Positions 1 to 5,258 of a stretch of DNA of 5,258 nucleotides are shown one piece after another (within the stretch, counting starts at the first letter, position 1; each line of letters begins with the position of its first letter). The stretch lies in contig JAQYWL010000257.1 of the NCBI GenBank assembly GCA_030145035.1, positions 1 to 5,258 on the forward strand. Reading direction: 5' to 3'. Under the pieces are notes generated by a model. It had not been told where the DNA came from and ran no database searches. It worked only from the letters and a program-made list of their open reading frames with translations. Made by a program: the position numbers and the translations under genes. Source of the stretch: Desulfobacteria bacterium. Lineage in GTDB: Bacteria > Desulfobacterota > Desulfobacteria > Desulfobacterales > C00003060.

Positions 1-198
1 CGTATAAGTTTGGTGGATAGAAATGTGTCGGCAGGTGACCTTCCTTCGGAGATGGTCATTGACCGGTTAAGAAGAAAACTTTATGTGGTAAATTCGATGT
101 CTGAGGACGTGTCTGTCATAGACCTGCCGACGTACAGCATCAAGAAAGTGATTCAGGTGGGAAGAAATCCGTGCGGCATTGCCCTGATTGAAGAATGA
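1..198 (+). CDS. YVTN-type beta-propeller protein, C-terminal end (partial at window start)
   Basis: The frame is open from the first base and ends at TGA 196-198, giving 65 visible residues; the real start lies upstream. A TTG at position 10 could be read as a start, but nothing supports it. The sequence contains one propeller blade of the YVTN/YncE type: RRKLYVVNSMSEDVSVID matches the usual Y-V-x-N-x-x-S-x-x-V-S-V-I-D core. It is followed by a threonine/lysine-type strand and VGRNPCGIAL, which matches the V-G-x-x-P-x-G-[IV]-A pattern that opens the next blade. Such proteins are usually periplasmic or surface-bound and act as binding platforms, not as known enzymes. The protein ends right after the VGxxPxGIA strand, consistent with the last strand closing the propeller ring. 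It lies 49 bp upstream of the barrel gene on the same strand, so it is probably in the same operon. The total size and any signal peptide cannot be seen. Confidence 0.85.
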   Translation, partial: RISLVDRNVSAGDLPSEMVIDRLRRKLYVVNSMSEDVSVIDLPTYSIKKVIQVGRNPCGIALIEE

Positions 199-247
199 TT
201 GGAACAACCAACATTTGTCAACTCATAGTGACCATTGATGATTTACA

Positions 248-2461
248 ATGGACGTAGAGCCCTTGACCACGGAAACTTCTCGATTCGTCTTCCCTTCCGT
301 GTCTTCGTGCTTTCGTGCTTTCGTGGTTACGGTTTTCTTCCTAATATTGGCTTCTTTCCGGGGAGTCTATGCCGGAGATGAGATACATGGTTCGGCCGAC
401 GTTTCTTATCGCTCCACCGAAACAAAGACTGCCGGAAAAAAGGACTATACGTGGAGTCTTGACCAGGTTTACAACCTCGGGCTTACCAAGGAGTTTACAC
501 CGAAAGTAAACTTTACTGCTGATCTCGGCATCAATGTTACTGAAAGCGTTACTGAAACAGATGATACAAAAACAGATGATACAAAGACCACGCGGCTCTA
601 TCCGGATATGAGGCTTAACGTGACAAATGAATATTTCAATGCAGATACCGGGTATCGGTCGGACAAAAAGGACGTCCGGACCATGGCCTCAGATGAAGAG
701 CGGCTCACCACCGAATCCTGGAATACTAATTTTTACACAACACTCGATAAATATCCCAAGGTCCGACTCCGTTACAATCAAGATATGAGTTACGACGACC
801 TGCCGGTTCACGAAACAAACACCCAAACAAACAGGTTTTCAGGGAGCGCTGATTATGCCTTTCGGTTTCTGAATTTCTACTACGACTATACCAACGAAAT
901 TTCAGACAATTATGTTGCAGACAGCACCCGGGAGACCAATACCCATGATGGAAGAATCGATTTCAGGAAGTCTTTTTGGAGCAACAAGATCACCTCATAT
1001 GGAAGCTATTCGATAAATGAGAGGGAGACGGAAACAGAGGCAAGGGGGGTGGAGGTCAGGGAGCCCAAAGAAGAGAGCGTCCTTCGCGGACTGTATGCTC
1101 CAGATCCAGCCCCCGCGATTCTTCCTTATCATGATGCTGTGAGAGATGGCACAGCAAGCATAAACATTGGCGGAGGGAATACCAATCAGAATATAGGGCT
1201 GGAGCTGCATCCTGATACTGAGGTCGAACTGATCTATCTTTATACGGAGCCGCCCCCTTCCGGGTTTAATGAGAACGACTTTAAGTGGGACGTGTCTTCC
1301 AGCAATGATAACTCCACCTGGACACCGATAACCAGTGGAGTCATCGCCGATTATGACACGACCGAGAACCGATTTGAGATTCCATTTACCAAAACCCCAG
1401 CCCAGTACTTCAAGGTGGTAAACACTACAAGTCCTCCTGGGTACAATCTCAACGTCAAAAAGATCGAGGCATACAGCGTTACGACCTACGCCTCCTACAC
1501 CACAACCGAAGAAGTGACCACCACGGAAACCCTCCAGGCAAATCTCGGCTTTAAGCCCTTTGACTGGCTCTCCTTTGCTTACGATCTCAACCAGAACGAG
1601 CAGAAGAAGGAGACCGGGGCCGATACAACCGAAACCAAGCGCTCAAGGCATGACATAAGCGGCCTTCTGGGAAAAGGGTTTCAGGTGCACAAGTATCTCG
1701 AGATCCGGCCCCAGTATCAAAAGCGGTTGGAGTATGAAGAAGAGGATTCTGAGGATTCTGAGGAAGAGACAACGCATAGATCGACTGATACGTATCGGCT
1801 GTACTTTGTTTCATCCCCGCTGGAAACACTTGATACCGACCTTTCCCTGAACCACTGGGTATTGCAAGAAGAATCTGAGACACAATCAAAGACCTCGTCT
1901 GCTCTGCTGCACATAGCAGCCAAGCTCCGTGAGGGGGCGGATCTGGACATAGACGGAGATATCACCCGTTCTGAGAATCTTTCAACTGAACCCGAGTCAA
2001 CATCAACCTCCAAATCTATTCACTCGAACCTCCGTCTTGAGCTTACCACCGTGTTGACAACTGAAATCGAGTATAATATGAATTGGTCGGAAACGGAAAC
2101 ACAAGCGCCGAGCGGTGATACGACCGCACATCGTACCGATGCCGAAGTCACGTTTTACTGGCGGCCCTCACACGATTTCTATTTCAGAGGATCTTATGCC
2201 GTTGACCGAGACGAAGAGTCAGGGGATGAGACCTCTCGCCAGAACTATAATGTGAACTGGTTGTTGACCAAGAAGGTACAGCTCAGTATGGATTATGCCA
2301 TACAGAGCAATGATACGGACAAGACGAACTTTTCCTCCGACCTTTCCTGGAACTTGAGCCAGATGTTTACACTCCGGTTCGGATATGACTGGAGCAAGCA
2401 GGAAGCCGATACTAAAACAGAAACCCAGACCATAACCGCAAACCTTTCAGCAAGGTTCTAA
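248..2461 (+). CDS. Outer-membrane beta-barrel protein with an inserted discoidin-like domain
   Basis: This 737-residue exported protein is not one I can name. Residues 24-42 form a hydrophobic signal peptide with a likely SPase I site after V-Y-A (42/43). The mature part is rich in Thr, Glu, Ser and Asp and has many short alternating strands with aromatic girdle residues (for example around 160-185, 200-215, 635-650, 665-685, 700-715). These are separated by acidic loops such as 98-115 and 496-512. It ends in L-S-A-R-F; a terminal Phe is the usual barrel-assembly signal. There is no Cys in the mature part. Residues about 300-410 break the barrel pattern and look like a discoidin (F5/8 C-like) fold: a W-D-V-S-S-S-N-D-N-S-T-W strand at 347-358, then R-F-E-I-P-F and Q-Y-F-K-V-V. 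The start is uncertain. ATG 248 has no clear ribosome site, and GTG 299 (Val18) would give a more normal, shorter signal peptide. A pore or surface-anchoring role in an export system is inferred from the neighbouring CsgG-like lipoproteins. PEP-CTERM-associated or MtrB-like barrels are alternatives, but no cytochrome is visible. Confidence 0.88.
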   Translation: MDVEPLTTETSRFVFPSVSSCFRAFVVTVFFLILASFRGVYAGDEIHGSADVSYRSTETKTAGKKDYTWSLDQVYNLGLTKEFTPKVNFTADLGINVTESVTETDDTKTDDTKTTRLYPDMRLNVTNEYFNADTGYRSDKKDVRTMASDEERLTTESWNTNFYTTLDKYPKVRLRYNQDMSYDDLPVHETNTQTNRFSGSADYAFRFLNFYYDYTNEISDNYVADSTRETNTHDGRIDFRKSFWSNKITSYGSYSINERETETEARGVEVREPKEESVLRGLYAPDPAPAILPYHDAVRDGTASINIGGGNTNQNIGLELHPDTEVELIYLYTEPPPSGFNENDFKWDVSSSNDNSTWTPITSGVIADYDTTENRFEIPFTKTPAQYFKVVNTTSPPGYNLNVKKIEAYSVTTYASYTTTEEVTTTETLQANLGFKPFDWLSFAYDLNQNEQKKETGADTTETKRSRHDISGLLGKGFQVHKYLEIRPQYQKRLEYEEEDSEDSEEETTHRSTDTYRLYFVSSPLETLDTDLSLNHWVLQEESETQSKTSSALLHIAAKLREGADLDIDGDITRSENLSTEPESTSTSKSIHSNLRLELTTVLTTEIEYNMNWSETETQAPSGDTTAHRTDAEVTFYWRPSHDFYFRGSYAVDRDEESGDETSRQNYNVNWLLTKKVQLSMDYAIQSNDTDKTNFSSDLSWNLSQMFTLRFGYDWSKQEADTKTETQTITANLSARF
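266..327 (+). repeat. TTCGTGCT octamer repeat with inverted arm, inside the signal-peptide region
   Basis: Three tandem 8-bp units (TTCGTGCT, TTCGTGCT, TTCGTGGT) occupy 304-327, preceded by a related TTCCGTGTC at 295-303. An inverted arm, ACCACGGAAA at 266-275, can pair with 319-327 with one bulged G (272). Its CACGGAA (268-274) is also the exact reverse complement of 295-301. The strand opposite reads as repeated CACGAAAG words, a type I associate with intergenic repeats of deltaproteobacterial and similar genomes (from memory, not checked). Here it lies inside the open frame of the barrel gene and encodes about residues 7-27, just before the hydrophobic core of the signal peptide. Confidence 0.7.
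557..586 (+). repeat. Tandem duplication of a 15-bp unit in a barrel loop
   Basis: Two adjacent 15-bp copies at 557-571 and 572-586 differ only at the last base (ACAGATGATACAAAA versus ending AAG). They encode T-D-D-T-K twice (residues 104-113) in a hydrophilic, probably surface loop. The period is a multiple of three, so copy changes would keep the frame. A smaller 9-bp duplication (GAGGATTCT twice, 1742-1759, coding E-D-S twice) sits in another acidic loop of the same gene. Confidence 0.8.
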
Positions 2462-2462
2462 T

Positions 2463-2467
2463 GGTGG
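2463..2467 (+). promoter_or_regulatory. Ribosome-binding site for ATG 2472
   Basis: GGTGG is followed by four A residues and then ATG at 2472. The site starts just after the TAA stop (2459-2461) of the barrel gene, so the two genes are likely translationally coupled. No comparable site precedes the internal ATG at 2586; this is the main reason to keep 2472 as a candidate start of the next gene. Confidence 0.5.
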
Positions 2468-2471
2468 AAAA

Positions 2472-3143
2472 ATGATCGGATTGAACGCACGCATAGCGCA
2501 AAGCGCATGGCGCATAGCGCATGGCGCAAAGCGCATAAGGCAGGAAGCAGAGGGCAGACGAAACCAATTATTAACCCCATGCGCTATGCGCTATGCGCTA
2601 TGCGTATTCTTCCTGCTCTTCTTTTTAGGCTGTGGCGGCCCTATCAGCTATATCCATCCCACAGCAGACCTTACATATATTGAGACGGTGGCTATTGTGC
2701 CCTTTGAAAATCTGACCCAGCAAAAAGGGGCGGAAGGCAAGACGATGAATGTTGTGGCCACAGAGGTGTTAAGACGGGGCGTATTTGATGTTGTTGAATT
2801 CGGAGAGGTGGCCAAGGTACTGAGAGAGGAAGGTTTCAAAGACCCCGGTTTAATCAGCAAACGTGTGGCCGAAAGGGCGGCAAAGCGCTTGAATATTCAG
2901 GCCTTTATCGTGGGCTCGGTTGAAGAGTACGGTGCCTCACGAACGGGCGGTACCTCGTATCCGGAAGTCTCTATGTCCCTGAAGTTGATAGATGCAAAAT
3001 CTTATAAGATTCTATGGGAAGCGACTCACAGCGTAAAAGGGACAACGGTCTTAGATCGACTCTTTGGTATCAGTAAGAAAAGCTCGAGCGATCTTGCAAA
3101 AGAGCTGGTCGCCGAGATGTTTGACACGCTGTTTGGGGGATAG
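2472..3143 (+). CDS. CsgG/PelC-like small outer-membrane lipoprotein
   Basis: This is a 223-residue frame with two candidate starts. ATG 2472 has a ribosome site and lies 10 nt after the upstream stop, but it adds 38 Arg/Ala-rich residues encoded largely by a heptamer repeat. ATG 2586 (Met39) gives a normal 15-residue lipoprotein signal, M-R-Y-A-L-C-V-F-F-L-L-F-F-L-G, with the lipidated Cys at position 54 of the long form. The mature part is about 170 residues. It shows a first strand E-T-V-A-I-V-P-F-E-N (71-80), F-D-V-V-E-F (105-110), the helix R-V-A-E-R-A-A-K-R-L (131-140), the central strand A-F-I-V-G-S-V (144-150), P-E-V-S-M-S-L-K-L-I-D (164-174) and K-I-L-W (179-182). This is the order seen in CsgG-domain, GNA1162/LPP20-like and PelC lipoproteins. 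It is shorter than CsgG (about 260 residues) and close to PelC, so it may form a periplasmic ring without its own barrel. The neighbouring barrel gene fits such a pairing, but the partnership is inferred. Confidence 0.85.
   Translation: MIGLNARIAQSAWRIAHGAKRIRQEAEGRRNQLLTPCAMRYALCVFFLLFFLGCGGPISYIHPTADLTYIETVAIVPFENLTQQKGAEGKTMNVVATEVLRRGVFDVVEFGEVAKVLREEGFKDPGLISKRVAERAAKRLNIQAFIVGSVEEYGASRTGGTSYPEVSMSLKLIDAKSYKILWEATHSVKGTTVLDRLFGISKKSSSDLAKELVAEMFDTLFGG
2491..2603 (+). repeat. Heptamer (GCATAGC / GCTATGC) inverted repeat at the 5' end of the lipoprotein gene
   Basis: The left arm (2491-2539) is seven consecutive 7-bp units: GCATAGC, GCAAAGC, GCATGGC, GCATAGC, GCATGGC, GCAAAGC, GCATAAG. 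The right arm (2576-2603) is four units: CCCATGC and three GCTATGC. Pairing 2498-2524 with 2577-2603 gives 27 positions with one G-T wobble (2509/2592) and one mismatch (2501/2600), around a loop of about 52 nt. The frame stays open through the element. The left arm encodes a 7-residue peptide period (RIAQSAW, RIAHGAK, then a related copy). The right arm encodes the M-R-Y-A-L-C start of the lipoprotein signal. It looks like a dispersed intergenic repeat that landed inside, or came to form, the gene's 5' end. Confidence 0.9.
2586..2588 (+). other. Alternative start codon of the lipoprotein gene, inside the repeat
   Basis: Because the repeat unit is 7 bp, ATGs recur at 2579, 2586, 2593 and 2600 and fall in all three frames. 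Only 2586 is in frame with the lipoprotein. The frame from 2593 stops within about 12 codons, and that from 2579/2600 stops at a TGA near 2680. Starting at 2586 gives a 185-residue protein with a textbook-length lipoprotein signal. The codon is in the stem of the predicted hairpin and has no visible ribosome site, so its use may depend on translation entering from 2472 or from the upstream gene. Confidence 0.5.
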
Positions 3144-3245
3144 AGAAAAGCCACGTTGCATACAATCATGCAGCCGGGCTGCCTTAAGGTCTTCACCACG
3201 TGTTCTTGTTATTCCGGGAATTTCCTCAATTGAGATGTTATTTTC
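3144..3245. other. Intergenic gap, possible relic of a minus-strand gene
   Basis: This 102-bp gap contains no plus-strand gene and no T-tract terminator. Read on the minus strand, bases from about 3239 down to 3190 give S-I-E-E-I and then, after a frame change, F-P-E and downstream E-H-V. This resembles the S-I-E-E-I-L-x-D-F-P-E-L-T-x-E-x-[IV] segment of DUF433-type antitoxins with an internal deletion and frameshifts. The match is short and by eye only. A weak 7-bp hairpin (3155-3161 with 3168-3174) is also present. Confidence 0.2.
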
Positions 3246-4766
3246 GTGAAAAAGCGCATATCCATCCTGTTTATTTTATTCTTCCTGCTTGGCTCATCAG
3301 GCAAAATCTTTGGGGTGGAAACAGGAGCCAACATAAAAAAAATTGCGGTCATGCCCTTTGGAAGCCATACCGTTGGTGCCCTGACGTTTGATTTTACCCG
3401 TCTGATCACAAATCGTCTCATCAATGACAAATTCAGCGTCATCTCTCAGGATATGCTGGAAGGATTCCTTGTCAAGAAAAGAGTCCGCAGGACTGATTTC
3501 TTAGACCGGGCAACTATCAGGGAGATGGGTATGGCCTTAAACGCAGATGCCTTGATGATCGGCTCTGTGGATCTGCTTGCCGGTGGCGAAAATCCACGGA
3601 TCGCCATGAGCGCCCAGATGATAGATTGTGTTGATTCTGCTGTTGTCTGGGCTGACTCCATTTCATATACCGGGGCGGACTTTGCTACCTTTCTTGGCAT
3701 AGGCAAGATAAATTCCGTGCGGAAACTGGTAGAAGTTGCCGTAACCGATCTCCTGAAAGGCTTGCCCGCTGAGGTCGGTGTACACGATGAGCTGCCAAGA
3801 CCGTTTGAGATTGCCCAGGCGAGTTTCTTCCCAAAGGTCTTAAAGGGTGGCCAGAGCACTAACGTGTCAATTGAGGTAAGGGAGATTACAGGAAAGCCCA
3901 CGGACATCAAGGCCTTTGTCCTTGACACCGAGGTCGAGCTTAAGACCGAAGACGCACGATGGTATACCGGAACTTTCACCGCTCCGAGCATCGAGGGGGT
4001 ATATTCCCTGAGGCTCTATGTGACAGACCAGGGAAACACGCTTTTCAGTATGGATGATCTGGCTCGACTGAGAGTTGACAATACCCCGCCCGAGATTTCC
4101 GTTTCATTCCGGCAAAGGCTTATATCGCCCAATAACGATGGCATAAAAGACAACATCCCGTTCTTCCCGGAACTCTTAAAGACAGATATCCTCGCGGGCT
4201 GGAGGGTTGAGATTGCCGATGAAGCCGGAGCGATTGTGAGATCGGAAGAGGGCATCGGGAGATTGCCGGGAGGTTTTGTGTGGCGGGGTGAGGATAACAA
4301 CTTTAGGCGGGTCAAAGATGGAACTTATTTTTGCCGGTTGATATTGGAAGACAAGGCCGGCAACAGGTCGGTTTCACCAAAAGAGACCATAGTGGTTGAC
4401 ACGACACCGCCTGAAGTGGAGCTGGTGCTTGCCGCCGAAGATGATAAGGAGATATCTTTGGGGTTGAAATCCAAAGATGTCAGCAAAATAGGGAGCTGGG
4501 AGTTAATCATCTATGATAGAAACGGCGATGAGGCGGGCAAATTTGAGGGCAAAGGGGATATACCAACCGAACTAAGCTGTGAGTTAAAGCATGCTCAGGA
4601 AGGTCCAAACCCGGAAAAAGGGGGCTTTTTGGCCTATTCACTTGAAGTTGGCGATATTGCAGGAAACAGGTTAGAAATAGAAAAAGAACCTTTAAAACCA
4701 CCCGAACGAGTGGTACCCGAGAGAGAACCGCCCGAGAAAAAAGAATTGTGGATCGAGGATTTTTGA
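3246..4766 (+). CDS. Secreted CsgG-like protein with Ig/FlgD-Ig-like domains and a Pro/Glu-rich tail
   Basis: This protein has 506 residues. The start is GTG 3246; the frame has a stop (TGA) at 3231-3233, so no earlier start exists, though the ribosome site is weak. Residues 1-23 are a Sec signal (K-K-R, then I-S-I-L-F-I-L-F-F-L-L-G) with a probable cut near I-F-G; there is no lipobox Cys. Residues 30-175 form a CsgG-like domain: I-K-K-I-A-V-M-P-F (30-38), F-S-V-I-S (63-67), L-N-A-D-A-L-M-I-G-S-V (98-108), I-A-M-S-A-Q-M-I-D (119-127). Residues about 190-278 form an Ig-like domain ending in V-D-N-T-P-P-E. Residues about 291-388 match the FlgD-Ig-like type: I-S-P-N-N-D-G-I-K-D (293-302), W-R-V-E-I-A-D (319-325), V-W-R-G (345-348), V-K-D-G-T-Y (356-361), D-K-A-G-N-R (369-374), then V-D-T-T-P-P-E. 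A further, more diverged Ig-like segment covers 390-478. The tail (479-506) is rich in Pro, Glu and Lys. It probably reaches from the periplasm or outer-membrane face; its exact role is unknown. Confidence 0.88.
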   Translation: MKKRISILFILFFLLGSSGKIFGVETGANIKKIAVMPFGSHTVGALTFDFTRLITNRLINDKFSVISQDMLEGFLVKKRVRRTDFLDRATIREMGMALNADALMIGSVDLLAGGENPRIAMSAQMIDCVDSAVVWADSISYTGADFATFLGIGKINSVRKLVEVAVTDLLKGLPAEVGVHDELPRPFEIAQASFFPKVLKGGQSTNVSIEVREITGKPTDIKAFVLDTEVELKTEDARWYTGTFTAPSIEGVYSLRLYVTDQGNTLFSMDDLARLRVDNTPPEISVSFRQRLISPNNDGIKDNIPFFPELLKTDILAGWRVEIADEAGAIVRSEEGIGRLPGGFVWRGEDNNFRRVKDGTYFCRLILEDKAGNRSVSPKETIVVDTTPPEVELVLAAEDDKEISLGLKSKDVSKIGSWELIIYDRNGDEAGKFEGKGDIPTELSCELKHAQEGPNPEKGGFLAYSLEVGDIAGNRLEIEKEPLKPPERVVPEREPPEKKELWIEDF

Positions 4767-4769
4767 TAT

Positions 4770-4773
4770 GAGG
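4770..4773 (+). promoter_or_regulatory. Likely ribosome-binding site for ATG 4785
   Basis: GAGG lies 11 nt before ATG 4785, slightly longer than the ideal spacing, and just after the TGA (4764-4766) of the upstream gene. The nearer ATG at 4768 is followed by a stop after two more codons (ATG AGG CTT TGA) and is not a gene start. Confidence 0.4.
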
Positions 4774-4784
4774 CTTTGATTCTT

Positions 4785-5258
4785 ATGCAAGGTCGCCTTT
4801 TTTCCTTACTAATCAGCCTGTTCTTGGTTGTCTGTCCCGGATGTTATTCCATTTCCGGCCCAAATAGTTACCTGAGGCCGGCTATTGACAAATCAAAGAT
4901 CAAGAAGGTAGCGATTTGCTCTTTCCACAACAATACCCAGGTGGCTGAAGCGAGCAGTATTGTAACCAAGGCATTTATTGCAGAGCTGTTTGAAAATAAA
5001 AACTTCAAGATCGAATTTCCGGGTAATGTAAGAAGCTTTTTTGTGAGTGAGCGAATTATTGTAAGGACAGGCGTCGATCTTCAAACCATAAGATTCATGG
5101 CCAAAAGACTGGGGGTCGATGCCGTTATCTTGGGGGAGGTAGACGAATACATAGGTGTAAAAGACAGAAAAAAAGCTGTCATTCCGCTGGTTTCCATCAG
5201 GTCTAGAATGGTGGATGGCCGGAGCGGCAAGATCTTGTGGATGGCCCACCACAGGAGA
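4785..5258 (+). CDS. Third CsgG-like lipoprotein (partial at window end)
   Basis: The frame is open from ATG 4785 to the window edge (158 codons, no stop). The N-terminus M-Q-G-R-L-F-S-L-L-I-S-L-F-L-V-V-C-P-G-C is a lipoprotein-type signal. Cys20 after Gly19 is the likely lipidation site, although the lipobox (C-P-G-C) lacks the usual Leu at -3. The mature part follows the CsgG-domain order: I-K-K-V-A-I-C-S-F (39-47, with Cys-Ser where relatives have x-Pro), F-K-I-E-F (74-78), the helix I-R-F-M-A-K-R-L (102-109), G-V-D-A-V-I-L-G-E-V (110-119), I-P-L-V-S-I-R-S-R-M-V-D (133-144) and G-K-I-L-W (148-152). It aligns by eye with the lipoprotein at 2472-3143 and the N-terminal domain of the protein at 3246-4766, so the three are probably diverged duplicates. 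The gene begins 18 nt after the previous stop, consistent with one operon. The C-terminus and total length are not visible. Confidence 0.87.
   Translation, partial: MQGRLFSLLISLFLVVCPGCYSISGPNSYLRPAIDKSKIKKVAICSFHNNTQVAEASSIVTKAFIAELFENKNFKIEFPGNVRSFFVSERIIVRTGVDLQTIRFMAKRLGVDAVILGEVDEYIGVKDRKKAVIPLVSIRSRMVDGRSGKILWMAHHRR

Noticed and set aside
215..243. TTGTCA (215-220) as a -35 box before the barrel gene
   Set aside because: No acceptable -10 lies 16-18 bp downstream (only GATGAT/ATGATT), so a promoter here is not supported.
1717..2013. Minus-strand open frame of 98 codons opposite the barrel gene
   Set aside because: It is Ser-rich and lies antisense to a well-supported coding region; it has no ribosome site or recognisable domain, so it is a shadow of the plus-strand codons.
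248..2461. The barrel as an MtrB/PioB-type electron-conduit porin
   Set aside because: Size is similar, but no heme-binding CxxCH protein lies in the window and the mature barrel has no Cys motif; the evidence is insufficient.
3155..3182. Hairpins in the 3144-3245 gap (GTTGCAT/ATGCAGC and GCAGCCGGGCTGC) as a terminator
   Set aside because: Stems are short, the second has a minimal loop, and no T-tract follows; the downstream gene looks co-transcribed.
3064..3391. Two short plus-strand frames (61 and 63 codons) across the 3144-3245 gap
   Set aside because: They overlap the ends of two well-supported genes in other frames and show no signal, domain or ribosome site.
3446..3991. Minus-strand open frame of 181 codons opposite the CsgG-Ig gene
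   Set aside because: It is long but mirrors the codon bias of the plus-strand gene, has no recognisable motif and no supporting start context.
4893..5252. Minus-strand open frame of 119 codons near the window end
   Set aside because: The plus strand here carries a continuous CsgG-like lipoprotein with clear motifs, so the antisense frame is a shadow.

Overview
The window is a fragment of one rightward operon for cell-envelope proteins. All four coding regions are on the + strand, with short gaps of 10 to about 100 bp. The gene types (YVTN beta-propeller, long Thr/Glu-rich outer-membrane barrel, CsgG-like lipoproteins, FlgD-type Ig domains) and two intergenic-type repeat families fit a Gram-negative, diderm bacterium. 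A member of the former Deltaproteobacteria (Desulfobacterota) is my best guess. That guess rests on general resemblance, because no marker gene or rRNA is present.

Layout: 1-198 is the C-terminal end of a YVTN-type beta-propeller protein. 248-2461 encodes a 737-residue exported protein that reads as an outer-membrane beta-barrel with a discoidin-like domain inserted near its middle. 2472-3143 encodes a small CsgG/PelC-sized lipoprotein. A 102-bp gap (3144-3245) may hold a relic of a minus-strand gene. 3246-4766 encodes a secreted protein with a CsgG-like N-terminal domain, Ig-like/FlgD-Ig-like domains and a Pro/Glu-rich tail. 4785-5258 starts a third CsgG-like lipoprotein that runs off the window.

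The three successive CsgG-like proteins share one pattern: a strand of the type I-K-K-[IV]-A-[IV]-x-P-F near the N-terminus, a central L-[GN]-[VAI]-[DQ]-A-[FLV]-[IM]-[IVL]-G-[SE]-V strand, and (in two of them) a K-I-L-W strand. A barrel next to periplasm-facing CsgG-like lipoproteins recalls outer-membrane export pairs such as PelB/PelC or the CsgG channel. A surface-export or surface-display complex is therefore a reasonable but unproven hypothesis. The substrate is not visible here.

The most unusual feature is that two unrelated short-unit repeats sit exactly on the 5' ends of two neighbouring genes and contribute codons to their signal peptides. A TTCGTGCT octamer repeat lies in the barrel gene, and a GCATAGC/GCTATGC heptamer inverted repeat lies in the first lipoprotein gene. 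In the second case the repeat supplies an ATG in every unit and can fold into a long hairpin over those ATGs. No RNA gene, CRISPR array, transposase or convincing terminator was seen.
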